Assembly: GCA_036925085.1 (NCBI GenBank)
Contig: JAUPFP010000015.1
Location: forward strand, 4,402,426 to 4,466,425
Direction: 5' to 3'
DNA length: 64,000 bases
DNA from: Brachycybe producta
Lineage: Eukaryota; Arthropoda; Diplopoda; Playtdesmida; Andrognathidae
The position numbers and the translations under genes were made by a program. Shown piece after piece: positions 1-11,105 of this stretch. The notes below the pieces were generated by a model that made no database searches, was not told the DNA's origin, and saw only the letters and a list, made by a program, of their open reading frames with translations. Position 1 is the first letter of the stretch; each line of letters begins with the position of its first letter.

Positions 1-96
1 TCAAAAACACCTGATTAGAGGCTAGAAATCTCGATAGTAATCTACTAATCACTAATCAGGAAGGCCAAAAGGTTATGCTTCCCCCCCTCAATAAAC

Positions 97-177
97 AAGA
101 CTGTTTAGAGGCTAAATCTAAAAGAAATCCTGGTTATGCAATTATTTATGAAAGAACTCTAGCCTCTAAACAGTCTT
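97..177. repeat. Small perfect inverted repeat
   Basis: An 18-bp arm at 97-114 (AAGACTGTTTAGAGGCTA) is matched perfectly in inverse at 160-177. The arm shares the 'TAGAGGCTA' core with the family at 446-602 and 41053-41528, so this is probably a fragment of that family. Nothing coding is visible in the loop. Confidence 0.75.
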
Positions 178-445
178 TTCGATTATTTCGAATTAGTAAT
201 CAAGAGGCCTCATTACATAAAAAAGTCATAAGTGTGAGTCATAACTTATGCGTTAATATTTTATGACAAACACATTATATTGTATACCAGTCAATGTTAG
301 TCATATGACAGTATTTGTCATAATTATATTTGTAATTTGCTTTTGTCACTACTAAGTTACTAACAAGGTTGTTGTGAGTTAGATATGACAAATTACTGTC
401 ATATGACAGTCTTATTCCATTTCTGTACTGAGACCCCCCCCCCCC

Positions 446-602
446 CAACATTTAGCCTCTAACCAGCCTTTTTGATTAGAATTAAACATAGTTGCAGTTG
501 CTCTCTAATCAAGATGATGATGACTTCATCAATTGGCACTTGGGCCACAAATTGTGAAACAAGTTGCTTTGATATATTGCATAAAAATCCGAACCCTAAT
601 AT
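446..602 (+). repeat. Dispersed foldback family A, half copy
   Basis: The segment from 'ATTTAGCCTCTAACCAGCC' through the 'CAATTGGCACTTGGGCCACA' block to 'GCATAAAAATCCGAACCCTA' recurs in both orientations at 41053-41528. There the two arms form a foldback. Only one arm is present here. Transposon class is unknown. A partial relative starts near 22,606. Confidence 0.7.
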
Positions 603-1907
603 ACAGATGATCTATTATTACATATAACAAAATTGCATCATAGGTTCGAGTAAGAAGATTTTTATTTTCCCTTCAATTTTCGATTTTCGGGCTCTTGACA
701 TCAAACAAATTCAACATGTCTCAAGAAGAAGAAGAAGAAAATCTTTCATTTCGTCATCTTAAGTTTTATATATATATTTTTTTTTCCTACTCTTTAATAA
801 AACCTATATCTATTACTGTTTCTTAATTATTATTGGCAGCTAGCTCACGCCATGACCCATTGAGCAACAACAACAACATCATACAACAAAGTGACAAGAC
901 ACAACAATAAAATAAAAGAAGTCACCTTCAAATTTTTGATACCAATAACATTTGTGTTGCGTTGCTGCTTGCTTGTCTGTCTGTCTGTCTTGTTACTGTT
1001 GTTTCAACAGGTTTAACCCATTCCAACATGTCAATCATATGCATGATGCATGCATCTAATTGCAGCCTTTTTTTTTGTATCAATTCACAATTGCACAATA
1101 TGTTTATCAACAAGTTGACAAACAAAAAAAAAAGAGACACCATCTTTTTATTTTTCTCTCACTCTCTCTTTCTATTGCACAAAAATCTTATAATTTCAGC
1201 AACAGTTCAGAAATGGAGACAATGGCGGCCATCTTGGATTAATAACAAATCCAATGATGCCATGACACAATGGCTCCTCTTCAACATCTTTGAATTGGCA
1301 ACCACTATGAATTTGTAACTAGTTAAAAAAATGGCCGTCATTGTGTGCAAATGTAAAGATGGGTTTTTTTTTATACATATTACACACAACCACCCACCCA
1401 CCCACTTGTGACATTTTAAATAGACAATTGACTTAACTTTTGTCAATGTTTAACAAAATGTTATGAAACCTTTATAAACTTTACTTAACGTGAAGTTTGT
1501 AAATAGTGAACAAAACCCTAGAAAAAACAGAAAACATTTTCAAGAGTTGAGCAACGAGACATAATGTTGCATCAGTGTAAACGCCACGTTTACAACCAAA
1601 GTTAAAAAGTTGCAATTTTATTAGGTATACACGTAAGGATTCAGCTGATTATTAGGTGAGCTTCAAATGGACCACTTTGTGCTCCTGCCACAAAGTGGTT
1701 CACACGGACCGCCATTGAAAGCAATGCTCTGCTGTCCTTTCGTGGTCACTGGTATGATTTTGATCACCATTAACAAACAGGCGGCGTTCACCACCCGTGA
1801 CTAGACTCGAACACTCTTCACCACTGTGGTGCAAAAAACGGTGGTGGTGGCTCGTGTAAACACCCCTTATAGTCAGCTAAAAAGGAACAAATGGGGAAGC
1901 TGGTCTT
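603..1907. other. Gene-free AT-rich stretch
   Basis: It contains only short simple repeats (AAG at 724-741, TCTG near 975-990, CACC near 1382-1404), a small palindrome around 1671-1697 (ACCACTTTGTG and its inverse), and a TIR-like end 'CGTGTAAACACCCC' near 1851-1865. Small open frames at 928-1446 overlap on both strands and have no recognisable domain. Confidence 0.5.
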
Positions 1908-2075
1908 AGCCCATTGGCACACAGACCACTTTTTGATTGCAAAATAAAGTCGGGTTGTTGCCATACCGATCATCTCGAGTCTTTCCATAGAAAATACATT
2001 GCAACCACAGCCCAGCCACTTTCGACTTCCTTTTACAGTTCCAACCCTTAAGGTTGTCCCACAACAGACCAGCTT
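1908..2075. mobile_element. Inverted-repeat element, copy 1
   Basis: The left arm contains 'CACACAGACCACTTTTTGAT' and 'AAGTCGGGTTGT'. The right arm contains the inverse, 'ACAGCCCAGCCACTTTCGAC'. The same element recurs at 2290-2480 in the same orientation with clearer arms. It is non-autonomous with no coding capacity. Confidence 0.6.
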
Positions 2076-2289
2076 CAATCGCCTCGGTGCTGATAGCTGT
2101 CTTCGAGCCGAGCCAACTTCATCCAGGCCTAGTGTGGGTTTACCTATCCGACAGGTTGGTTTCGAGGGCAAAAAGTTGCCAAAAATGTCTCGATAGGAAT
2201 TGCGAGATCGATTCTTTTGTTTTTATTCCAATCCGATATTTTACTTTTCGATTCGATTCGGACCGGTCTAGTGTGTTTCAACCTTTAGG

Positions 2290-2480
2290 CCCTATGACCA
2301 CAGACTACTTTTGAAACACTTTTCGACTGCAAAAAAAAATGAAGTCGGGTTGTCGTCAAAACCGAACACACCTTTGAGGTCTTTCCATAAAAAAATACAT
2401 TACAAACACAACCCAACCACCTTCGACTTCATTTTACAATCGAAAAGTGTTCCAAAATTGGTCTGTGTGTTCCAACCCTT
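2290..2480. mobile_element. Inverted-repeat element, copy 2
   Basis: The arms are long and imperfect: 'AAACACTTTTCGACTGCAAA' plus 'ATGAAGTCGGGTTGT' on the left, and 'ACAACCCAACCACCTTCGAC' plus 'CGAAAAGTGTT' on the right. It lies in direct orientation about 380 bp from copy 1. This suggests either a local segmental duplication or two insertions. Confidence 0.65.
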
Positions 2481-3540
2481 AAGTCTCAAATATTTAATTG
2501 AATCAGCTGTTAAATTAGTAGCTAATCTAATATGTCTACCAAACTAGTGACGTCCAAGTGACCAATGTTTTTTCAACACTGGTCACCACCCACACAACAC
2601 ACTAGTCAATTGTCGCTGAAATAAGAGGGCCTCCTCCTCCCCCCAAAACTAATAACAGGTGCGCACCTTTTTTTTTTTTTTTTTTTGTCTTTCTCCCTTT
2701 TTGTTACTCCTATATATTTCTCTCTTTTTTCTTGTTACACACATGTTACTAAATTGTGTGCTAATAAAACGCAAGATTGAATTATGACAACATGTCAACA
2801 TTCCATGTTGGACACAAACACACACTTGTGACAACTTGAGAGAGAGAGAGAGAAAGATAGAGAGAGAGAGAGATAGAGAAAGATAGAGAGAAAAACAATT
2901 AGAAGACGAAATTGGAAGGATAGAGAGAAGGCGGGTGGAAAAAGGGGTGGTGAAAACGTGTCACTTTTGTTTTAATTATATGACACACAAGTGACAATGC
3001 AGTTTTATAGACAGAGAGAGGGAGAGATATATAATACTCTATATATATATAACGAGAAAAAATATCTAAAAATAACTTTTAAAAACTATTTACAATAGAA
3101 ATTTTCTTCTTCCTGGAAATAAAATGCGAAACAAACTTAACTACCTGGTTTTAAAAATGGGTCAAGTTTTTCTTTTCTTTCAATTAGTGTTGACGGCTCT
3201 TCTTCTTTTAGAAAAAAGGCCTTTAAAAAGTTCTTTTCGGACATTCCGAGAACATCCGTGAGAACTTTACGAACTTTCTTCTTTTTTTTTCAGGTAGAAA
3301 GAAAAAAAAAATTCATCCTTTTAAAAATAGATAAAAACAAGTGAACTATTTGAAACTTCTTCTTTATTTAAACAATTGGCCTCATTTTTATTATTATTAT
3401 TACAGTATTATTATTGAAACTAGGTTGGAATCTTCGCCATTGTTTTTCTATTTAGGAATTTCATTTAGCCCCTCAGATCCACCCCCCTTTTAATAAAATC
3501 CTCCACAGGTGTTTCTTAAAAGGTTTTTTTAAAAGTGTTT
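2481..3540. other. Gene-free stretch with GA microsatellite
   Basis: Contains a poly-T run near 2668-2686, a GA-rich microsatellite at about 2838-2893, a short AT run near 3040, and otherwise featureless AT-rich DNA. No open frame resembles a protein family. Confidence 0.5.
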
Positions 3541-3544
3541 GTTA

Positions 3545-3704
3545 AGGCCACTTTCACACGAGGCGGATACGTGTATCGCGATACGTGTATTATACACACT
3601 GCATTTACATGTAAACCAATGGAAGCGCATTCATGTATTGTCCCATATGAACACTTTCATTGGTGTCCATGTAAATTCATCGTCATACACGTATCCTCGT
3701 GTGT
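3545..3704. mobile_element. Harbinger-like MITE, right end truncated
   Basis: The left end reads AGGCCACTTTCACACGAGG preceded by TTA. The inner sequence 'GGATACGTGTAT' is repeated in inverse as 'ATACACGTATCC' followed by CTCGTGTG. The last bases of the right end are missing, exactly where the next element (3705 onwards) begins, so the element was cut by that insertion. TIR style and the adjacent TTA suggest PIF/Harbinger. Confidence 0.55.
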
Positions 3705-4285
3705 ACGCACCTGATAAATTCATTGAAATAATAAACGTGTTCTACAGAGCCCTGTGAAGGGCAAACAAACAATATGTCGAATTCAATTTATTCAGTTAAT
3801 AATCTGAAAATATTGAGTTAATACTTAAATATAATAAATATATAAACTATTGACAAAATTATTGATTTAGTATTTCAATTTAAAATATTAATAATAAAGT
3901 AATAATACCTTGTAGACACATAAGTTAAATGAATTCAAATTAAATGTGTTTAGGTGAATTATACGGAATCCAGTTAAGGACATGAACACCAAATAAAAAT
4001 TGACTTTATTATTAATATTTTATATTGAAATACTAAATCAATATTCTGTCAATAGTTTAATTAGTTATATTTAAGTATTAACTCAATATTTTCAAGATTA
4101 TTAACTGAATAAATTGAATTTGACATATTGTTTGTTTGCCCTTCACGGAACTCTGTAGAACACCGTTTATTATTTAAATGTATTTAAATTATCAGGTGTG
4201 TATTAGGTATAACTGGATTCCGTATAATTCACCTAAACACATTTAATTTGAATTCATTTAACTCATGTGTTGTGTACAAGGTGTT
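3705..4285 (-). mobile_element. Family B element, interrupted by a second copy
   Basis: This is family B in minus orientation. Its two parts are 3705-3902 and 4213-4285, split by a complete plus-strand copy at 3903-4211. It shares the 'TGAAGGGCAAACAAACAAT' block and the end 'ACTCATGTGTTGTGTACAAG' with the copy at 22201-22520. About 25 bp around the insertion point are missing compared with that copy. No coding capacity. Confidence 0.75.
3903..4211 (+). mobile_element. Family B element nested in another family B
   Basis: A ~309-bp copy starting TAATACCTTG and ending near GTGTATTAGGTA. Its internal 'TATACGGAATCCAGTTAAGG' and 'TGTTTGTTTGCCCTTCAC' blocks are conserved in all family members. The ends are imperfect inverted repeats (about T-A-A-T-A-C-C-t-n-G-T-A-C-A-C-A). 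Confidence 0.75.
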
Positions 4286-4377
4286 CTTGTTGTCAATCCA
4301 TGAAAGATACATTCCCTCAATTCGACAAAAAATACGAATATAAATTTGAGCTAATTTTTAAAGAAAATGTTATATTT

Positions 4378-4403
4378 CCCCCCCCCCCCCCCCCCCCCCC
4401 CCC
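4378..4403. repeat. Poly-C tract of 26
   Basis: An uninterrupted run of 26 C on the plus strand. It is among the longest of the many C or G homopolymers in the window. Confidence 0.95.
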
Positions 4404-4692
4404 AATAGATCACTATATTATTTTTTGTACATCAAAGCAATCAGATATACAAAAAAATCGTTTAAAAATGAGCTAATGAAAGTTGTGTTCACTGTGATAA
4501 ACGCCGCTGATAATTTTAACAGATCAGCTGAAGAGATTATCAGGTGACAAAAACAAACAAAAGTCACTTGATCAATTTTATCGCCACATCAGAGATATTT
4601 TTAGTGGAGGAGGAGGAGGAGGCTCCAATTTAAAAAAAAAAAGCATTCCTCTTCATAATTGCTAATTCAGTCTAACAATGCTGTGTTTATAG

Positions 4693-5463
4693 TGTTACAT
4701 TACATTTTACTTCGAAAAATCTCCGCAAAGAGCGCCAGCATCGTTTTTCTATTGAGCCCATAGACACGATGTTAAAGAAGAAACGTTAATTTTTAAAATA
4801 AACACAGTCGCGGTGGCAATGTGTTTATTTTTCATATATAAAGTTGTCCGATATTATGTTTTCAAAGTGCAACGTGCACCTTAAATATAATATGCTGATC
4901 GAGTGATACAATAAAAAAAAATTGATAAGTGCGGTTCTATTTTTAAAAAGTATTTAAACATCGCGAATTTTTAACTCTTACGTTAAACTCCATTGAGTAC
5001 GCGCGCTCGTAAGCAAAAAAATCTATTAAAATGCTTGGAAAAATAGCTAAAAATATTTTTAAAAAACCACAATTAAAACCGCAGTGAAGCCAACACATTG
5101 GCGCACGTGCTTAAATTATTTTTGGGTATTTTTACCAACATTTTAATGGATGTTTTTCTTACGAGCACGTGCTGAATGGAGTTTAACATAAGAGTTAGAA
5201 ATTCGCGATTTTTAAATACTTTTTAAAAATAGAACCGCACTTACCAATTTTTTGTCATTCTATCACTAGATCAGCATATATTTAATGTGCACATTGCACT
5301 TTGGAAAATTATAATTGGACAACTATAAATATGAAAAATAAACAATGTGTATTTTAAAAATTAACGTTTCTTCTTTAACATTGGGTCTATGGGCTCAATA
5401 GAAAAACGATGCTAGCGCTCTTTGTGAAGATTTTTCGAAATAATTTTGCGATGTAGCCTCTTA
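4693..5463. mobile_element. Long-arm foldback element, copy 1
   Basis: Two arms of roughly 370 bp are inverted copies. The left arm contains 'GCGCCAGCATCGTTTTTCTA' and 'TTGAGCCCATAGAC'. The right arm contains the inverse around 5380-5420. The loop is short (near 5040-5100). The right end reads GATGTAGCCTC followed by TTAA. A second copy lies at 62573-63325. A frame of 60 codons across 5387-5569 is not protein-like. TTAA at the end would fit Kolobok or piggyBac, but this is only inference. Confidence 0.75.
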
Positions 5464-6163
5464 ATCCTTCTAGCTTAAAGTAAGGAACTCTTTCACCATG
5501 ATACAATCGAATTAAATCGATATATAAGTATGCTTTTTTTTCCAAAGGGAGACGTGGTGGGTCTTTCAAGGAAAACTGAATTCCAAGATGTCAGATTACC
5601 AAAACTGACTCCTGAAAGCCAGTAATTGATGTCAGTAGATGGCGTTTGTTCGCACATGGCATTTAAATGAACATTACCAATTTGATGTTGATTAATTTCT
5701 CTCTAGTTAACAACAGAGAGTATATACATGTAGTTATTATAAGTTTTAAATCTCAGTTGGAATGAATTTCAATAAAAAATCACTCCATCTAAACGAGATT
5801 TCGAGTTGGTAAAACTTCACTTTTTTAATCAAAAAACGTGAAATTACCACGATTTTTAGTCGAATGCTTCACTTAACATTTCAGTTTTTAACTTTTTATT
5901 TCAGTCATTTTTCATTTTTTTTCAAGACATGATTCATTAAAATCACGTGTTCTACACATTTCTATTGGAAATTGCTATAACCTTAAAACACCTTTAAAAG
6001 CCGGGTACAGAATGTCAATTCTGGCTTATCCATCCTTTGAGCTTTTTTTTTGAAATTTTATGTAGGCATCACCTATTTTATCTTCTCAACGAAATGCTCA
6101 CGCAGCCATCATTGAACAGCATAAAATCTAGTACAAACCTAAAGACAAAGTCGCGCGCCACTG
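5464..6163. other. Gene-free stretch
   Basis: AT-rich, without recognisable repeats or exons. Near 6001-6045 it shares the word 'TTCTGGCTTATCC' style with the flank of family P, but too briefly to define an element. Confidence 0.4.
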
Positions 6164-6450
6164 TTCCGAAGTCTCGGGACTGTTGCGAGACAATGTTCCC
6201 AAGTCTCGTGACTGTTGAGAGACAATGTTCCCAAGTCTCGTGACTGTTGAGAGACAGTGTTCCCAAGTCTCGTGACTGTTGAGAGACAGTGTTCCCAAGT
6301 CTCGTAACTGTTGAGAGACAATGTTCCCAAGTCTCGTGACTGTTGTGAGACTATGTTCCCAAGTCTCAGAACTGTTGAAGACAAGGTTCCCAAGTCTCGT
6401 AACTGTTGCGAGACAATGTTCCGAAATCTCGTGACTGTTGCGAGACAAAA
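6164..6450. repeat. 32-bp tandem array, nine units
   Basis: Nine head-to-tail units of 32 bp (the seventh is 31), built on TTCCCAAGTCTCGTGACTGT followed by TGAGAGACAATG. Flanking sequence 'GTCTTTTGTATC' and 'CATGATACAATGTT' also occurs beside the single-unit relative at 34390-34560. The array gives open frames on the minus strand because the unit length plus few stops keep them open. These are repeats, not a gene. Confidence 0.95.
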
Positions 6451-6544
6451 TTCCCCATGTCTTTTGTATCAAACATGATACAATGTTTTGCAACACTTTG
6501 TTGTGTGGACGTGTTACGAGACAAGGTACTGTCAGTCCGTTTAT

Positions 6545-6880
6545 AGTCCCCAAGTAATGAACATGTGGACTTTACAATTACAATTACAAAAAATACTCTG
6601 CAAGCAGCTAGTTGGCCTATGACAGAGGGATCTTAAGATCTTTAGCATGTTTTTATTTTATTTCACATTTATTGATTTACTACTTTTTGACCAAACTGGT
6701 GACCTGATGATTAACTGAAGCCCAGATGTCTTGCACCCAGTGCTCCGCCCCCCACCCCTCTGGCCTGCCATGACTGTAAATTAGGCTTTACAATTTGAAC
6801 AAATGTGTATGAGTTTTTCTCACGCTTACAGAATTGACAAGCCAGAATTGAACGTCTTTATCCAGCTTAAAAGATAAATA
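6545..6880. repeat. Dispersed repeat P, copy 1
   Basis: Contains 'ACTCTGCAAGCAGC', 'GGCCTATGACAGAGGGA' and, at the far side, 'ATTGACAAGCCAGAATTGA'. The same three words occur in the same order at 36585-36985 with different spacing. Class is unknown. Confidence 0.5.
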
Positions 6881-7636
6881 TGAAAGAAAACATTCCAGAA
6901 GACTTCAAAAAGAGAGAAAAAAAAGTTCTAAAAATAGATGAAAAAAAAAATTAAAACACCAATCACCAACAACAACAACCTTCCATACATTCTAATTGAG
7001 ATGTACTTAAAAAATAAAATAAAAATAACACTAGAAAAAGAAGGTTAAAAAAATACAAGGAACCCCCAAAAATTGCTTCAAGGCACACAAAAAGGGTTAA
7101 ACTAGAAGGGAGAAGAAAAATGGCGAAAAGGGGGATTAAATAAGATGGAGGAGGTCATTAAGATGAGCAAAAGAAAAGAATGTCGAACACACACACATTA
7201 GAGAGCTATATAAGGAAAGTCGAATAAGAAATAAGAATGTTGGTTGGTTGGTTGGTTGGTTGGGTTGTTGCTAAACGCACAAAAAAAGCAGCGTTCCAGG
7301 CGGTTGATTCCCCAAAGAAGAAGAAGAAGTCAAGGTCGGACAACCAGGTATGATAATTACATTGCGCATGCGCAGAAGAGGACCCTCTCCTAGTATACTA
7401 CTACTACTACTACAACTAAGTTACTACTACTACTACCTTGTGTGTTTTCCATCCCTTCTTACCCTCAGCCTCCCCCATTTTATCTTTTTTATTTTCTCTC
7501 TCTTTGCTTTCGGAATCTTAGTGAAATATTTACCCTAAAGACATATCAAAGAAAAGAAACTAACTTGTTTTTCATTTTAAAAAGAAAAACAGTGGATCAA
7601 TAATAAGATGGGTCAGTTACCCTTTATAGGAGGAGA
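6881..7636. other. Gene-free, microsatellite-rich stretch
   Basis: Contains a GGTT microsatellite at about 7240-7260, TACT/ACT triplet runs at 7397-7436, and pyrimidine runs. The only possible regulatory word is the palindrome at 7363-7374, listed separately. Confidence 0.45.
7363..7374. promoter_or_regulatory. Perfect NRF1-type palindrome
   Basis: TGCGCATGCGCA matches the NRF1 consensus exactly. There is no CpG island, TATA box or downstream coding exon visible, so it may be fortuitous. Confidence 0.25.
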
Positions 7637-7742
7637 GGGGGGGGGGGCTGTGACGAGGGGGGGGGCTGTGACGAGGGGGGGGGGGCTGTGACGAGGGGGG
7701 GGGGGGGCTGTGACGAGGGGGGGGGGGGGGGCTGTGACGAGG
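7637..7742 (+). repeat. G-run / CTGTGACGA tandem array
   Basis: Five units, each a G-run followed by CTGTGACGA. The G-runs are 11, 9, 11, 13 and 15 long in order. The plus strand is rich in potential G-quadruplex sequence. A frame of 70 codons through the array is glycine-rich low complexity, not a protein. Confidence 0.9.
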
Positions 7743-7965
7743 GGGCAACTCACCCCCTCAAAATATCAAGGCCTACATTCCTTCCCTTTTTAGAAGAAGA
7801 AGAAGAAGAAGCAAAAATCGAAAGTTTAAATTTCAACTTGTTTTTTTCTCCTCTTCTTCTTCACAAAACTAGAAGAGTAATAAAAGTAATTGGCAATTAA
7901 TTACATTCTATTAAGATGATGGTTTTTATAAACAGCACCTGATTTTTAAACTGTTTCGAATAAAA

Positions 7966-8219
7966 CTAGAAAAGTGTTTTAGAAATTAGAAAAGTAGTTT
8001 TGTTCTCGCATCTTTCAAAATAAACGTTTTTTTTTAAATATATCGTCATTATTACTTAAATTTAAAAAGTTGGGTCATTTTTAAATCCTTTTTAGTTAAT
8101 CCCATTTAGTCATCCTTAAATTCACATAAAAAGCTTATTTTTTGAAAGATTATCAAAAACATGAAAATACCCTGAAGTGATTGTGAGCTGCCTTTCTAGT
8201 TTTTAAAACACATTCAATT
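7966..8219. mobile_element. Family Z inverted-repeat element, copy 1
   Basis: The arms are 'GAAAAGTGTTTTAGAAA' with 'CTTTCAAAATAAAC', and their inverse 'GCTTATTTTTTGAAAG' with 'CTAGTTTTTAAAACAC'. The same element recurs at 19381-20062, 32452-32860 and 54904-55163. This is the most diverged copy. Confidence 0.6.
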
Positions 8220-8551
8220 TTCTCTTCATTTTGTACCTGAAAAAAAAAACGAGACTTAAAAGTTCGAGAGGCGCGTTTACACTTTTAAAACCACCTGTGA
8301 ATCAACTTTTAAGTCGCGCGGATCAGTTGAGTCGAACTTGAGACTAACCCTATATATAGCTTATATTATTGCAAACTTAAAACTAATCCTAGACTCAACT
8401 TTTTTTTTATAGAATTAGCTGTCTATCTATGTAATGTATCAGGCATCATTCATAACAAATTTTTTTAAAAAATTATCTGATAAAGTATGACGTGAATAGC
8501 GATTCATTCTACTTTTGAGTTGTTTCTAGAAAAACAAAACAACTAATATCC

Positions 8552-8870
8552 TAATACCTTGTACACACAACACATGAGTTAAATGAATTCAAATTAAATG
8601 TGTTTAGGTGAATTATACGGAATCCAGTTAAGGACATGAACCCAAATAAAAATTGACTTTTATTATTAATATTTTAAAATTGAAATACTAAATCAATATT
8701 TTAATGTCAATAATTTATATATTTAAGTATTAACTCAATATTTTCAAGATAATTAACTGAATAAATTGAATTCGACGACATATTGTTTGTTTGCCCTTCA
8801 CACAGGGCTCTGTAGAACACGTTTATTATTTAAATGCATTTAAATTATCAAGTGTGTTTACTAGGTATTA
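8552..8870 (+). mobile_element. Family B element
   Basis: A full ~319-bp copy from TAATACCTTGTACACACAAC to GTTTACTAGGTATTA. All internal conserved blocks are present. Non-coding. Confidence 0.85.
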
Positions 8871-8947
8871 GGTTTGCAACACTTTTATTTTCGAATAAAC
8901 TTAATTCTGAGAAAATTTAATGATTGATTTTTTTTTTTTTTCATTTT

Positions 8948-9368
8948 TAGGGAAGGGCCATTCGAATTCTCGAATCCCGCGAATCTTGAAAAATATTCGA
9001 GATTCGAAAACTTGAATCTTCGCGCTTTTTTCGTCTTTCGAATCCTAACCTAAAAAAACTGTTAAAAACTTCGATAAAATTAGTTTTAACTTCATTGACA
9101 GCCAATAGAAGCGTTCACTAACAACATAAAAACGGCGATTGTTGCAATTTCGGTGGTCGGACCCGGATGATCCGGATCACCTTGTGGCGACCCTGAGTGA
9201 AGCCACACTTTGTTTTCAATTTATTAATAATGTAATATTTATATTTAATATTATTTTATTTATTTGTATATTCTTAATGAATAATATAGGATTCTTATTA
9301 TATGAAGGATTCGTGAGATTCGAGAACCGATTCGGATTCGAGAAAATTTAGGATTCGTCCCACCTCTT
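8948..9368. mobile_element. hAT-like element T, copy 1
   Basis: The ends read TAGGGAAGGGCCATTCG and GATTCGTCCCACCTCTTA. Both subterminal regions are dense in ATTCGA words. The interior shares 'CCTTGTGGCGACCCTGAGTG' with the copy at 42473-42871. TAGGG-type ends fit hAT. No transposase remains; the 70-codon frame at 9139 is fortuitous. Confidence 0.6.
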
Positions 9369-9922
9369 AATTTTTTTTTTGGTTGATGTAGATTTATTTA
9401 AAAAAAGATGTAATTAATATGATCGTGAAGAACTTGGTGGACGACGTCGTGGGGGATAATTACATTAATTATCAATAGGAAAAAATAAATACGAAACTCG
9501 TGCTGACATCGTGACTTTTGTAAAACTAAACCTTCCTTTTAAGATGAAACGTCAATTTTTTTCTCTCTTATTCTGTTTTGTGTTTGAGTCAAGTTCAAGA
9601 CAACAAGAAAATCGATCAATACAAATCGAGAAAAGGAGAAGTGGACGCAAAAAAAAAATTGATCAGAAAAGAGAAGAAAAATCTTAAGTTGGTGTCACTC
9701 TTTCTCTCTCTTTTTCTGATCAATTGAGAGCTTTCGTGCTTGACCTTTATGGACACCATTTTGATATAAAAAAACTATGGAGCCTAATAAATATTGACCC
9801 AATTAGATATCGAGAGAACACACACACATCACAAACCTATATTACTATACATTAAATTGATTCCTTTTGATCTATCAAAACAATGACAAGAAGAGTAGAT
9901 ATGAAACACCCTTTTTTCTTTT
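9369..9922. other. Gene-free stretch
   Basis: AT-rich, with poly-A and TC runs and no recognised element or exon. Confidence 0.4.
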
Positions 9923-10231
9923 TATATTTGTCAATTCAAGATTACTGGATTGACTATTTAAATGAGCCATATCAATATTTTTTTATGTTTCAAGTGTTCA
10001 TGATAGGCTGTTAGAAGAATCTTTTCAAACCTGCCCCTTTACCATTTTTGCCTTGCTCATTTACCATTTTTGCAGTGCCCCTTTTACCATTTTTGTACAA
10101 GTGCCCCTTTTACCATTTTTGCAGTGCCCCTTTACCTTACCATTCAAGCAGCAATCCTCAAAAGACTCAAGAGTGACATTATGGCTTTGTTTAAATAAAT
10201 CAGCACAGTAATCTTGAATTGACAAATAACT
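9923..10231. mobile_element. Foldback element with internal tandem repeat
   Basis: The left end TATTTGTCAATTCAAGATTA is repeated in inverse at 10211-10231 (TAATCTTGAATTGACAAATA). ATTTAAAT-type words lie inside each arm. The loop holds about four degenerate units of GTGCCCCTTTTACCATTTTT at 10031-10140. Related ends recur at 48984, 49166 and 49972-50008. Confidence 0.65.
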
Positions 10232-11105
10232 TAAGTCAAGTTAAGTGTAATTCACAGTTCAGTGAATTGTAAGAAGACGATTAAAAAAAAACCTCCCCCA
10301 TTTTTTGTTTTTTCAAGAAGATCTTTTTTCTGTTATTGAAGTAGAATTCTATTAGGCGGATGAGAGGAGCACGTGCCCAAAAGTTAATTAAAAAACCCGC
10401 CATCTTTAGACTGAATGAATGAGAGGGAGGGGGGGGGGGGGAATGGGGACGAGATATATAATATTATGTACACATTAGATTGTGTTTCTTTTATTTTGTG
10501 TGTGTGTGTAATCAAAGAGAAGAGGGATCGGATCATCATCTTTTTCATGTACTTGTGTGAGAATGATTTATTTATCTACATTTGTTACAAATATATATAC
10601 CATAGAAACACACAGCTGTTGACATTCAAAACTCAGTCCTTAGTTCAATTTTTTTTAAAAAAATAGAAGCGATTGGGTTGCCATTGGTGGTTGGCTTTAT
10701 CTTAGCTCTGTTTTTTTTATACAGTCTTATCAATTGAACGATGGATGCTGATGATCAAGGTGAACTCCCCCCCCCCCTAACTCAACTCTGATCATCACTA
10801 TGATAAAACCACTCACTCACTGATGAATCTGATGATATATATCAACAAGAGTCCAATTTACTGAACTTCTCTTCTGACTTTTATCGATTCTTAAACCAAA
10901 GCTCAGCTTACAAAAAAAAAATGAAATAAAAAACCAAACATTCATTGAATTTGAAAAATAAAAAAATAAGATGAAATCCAACAGTTGACTAAACTGTGAT
11001 GCAAATTACAATAAAACCCCTTGACTTTTTATACTCGCTTTTATTTAACTTCAGAATTTGTTTTTGTTTGTTTGTCCACCGCCAACTTGTGAAATATATT
11101 TGAAA
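10232..11105. other. Gene-free stretch
   Basis: Contains a poly-G run at 10427-10441, a GT run near 10498-10508 and poly-C at 10767-10776. The 83-codon frame at 10415 begins in the G-run and shows no domain. Confidence 0.45.

Noticed and set aside
6164..6450. CRISPR-like array
   Set aside because: Units are contiguous 32-bp repeats without variable spacers, in eukaryotic DNA.
6078..6553. Open frames of 62-141 codons with repeated 'ETWEHCLSTVTRLGN' peptides
   Set aside because: They are translations of the 32-bp tandem array; several frames and both strands are open at once, as expected for a repeat.
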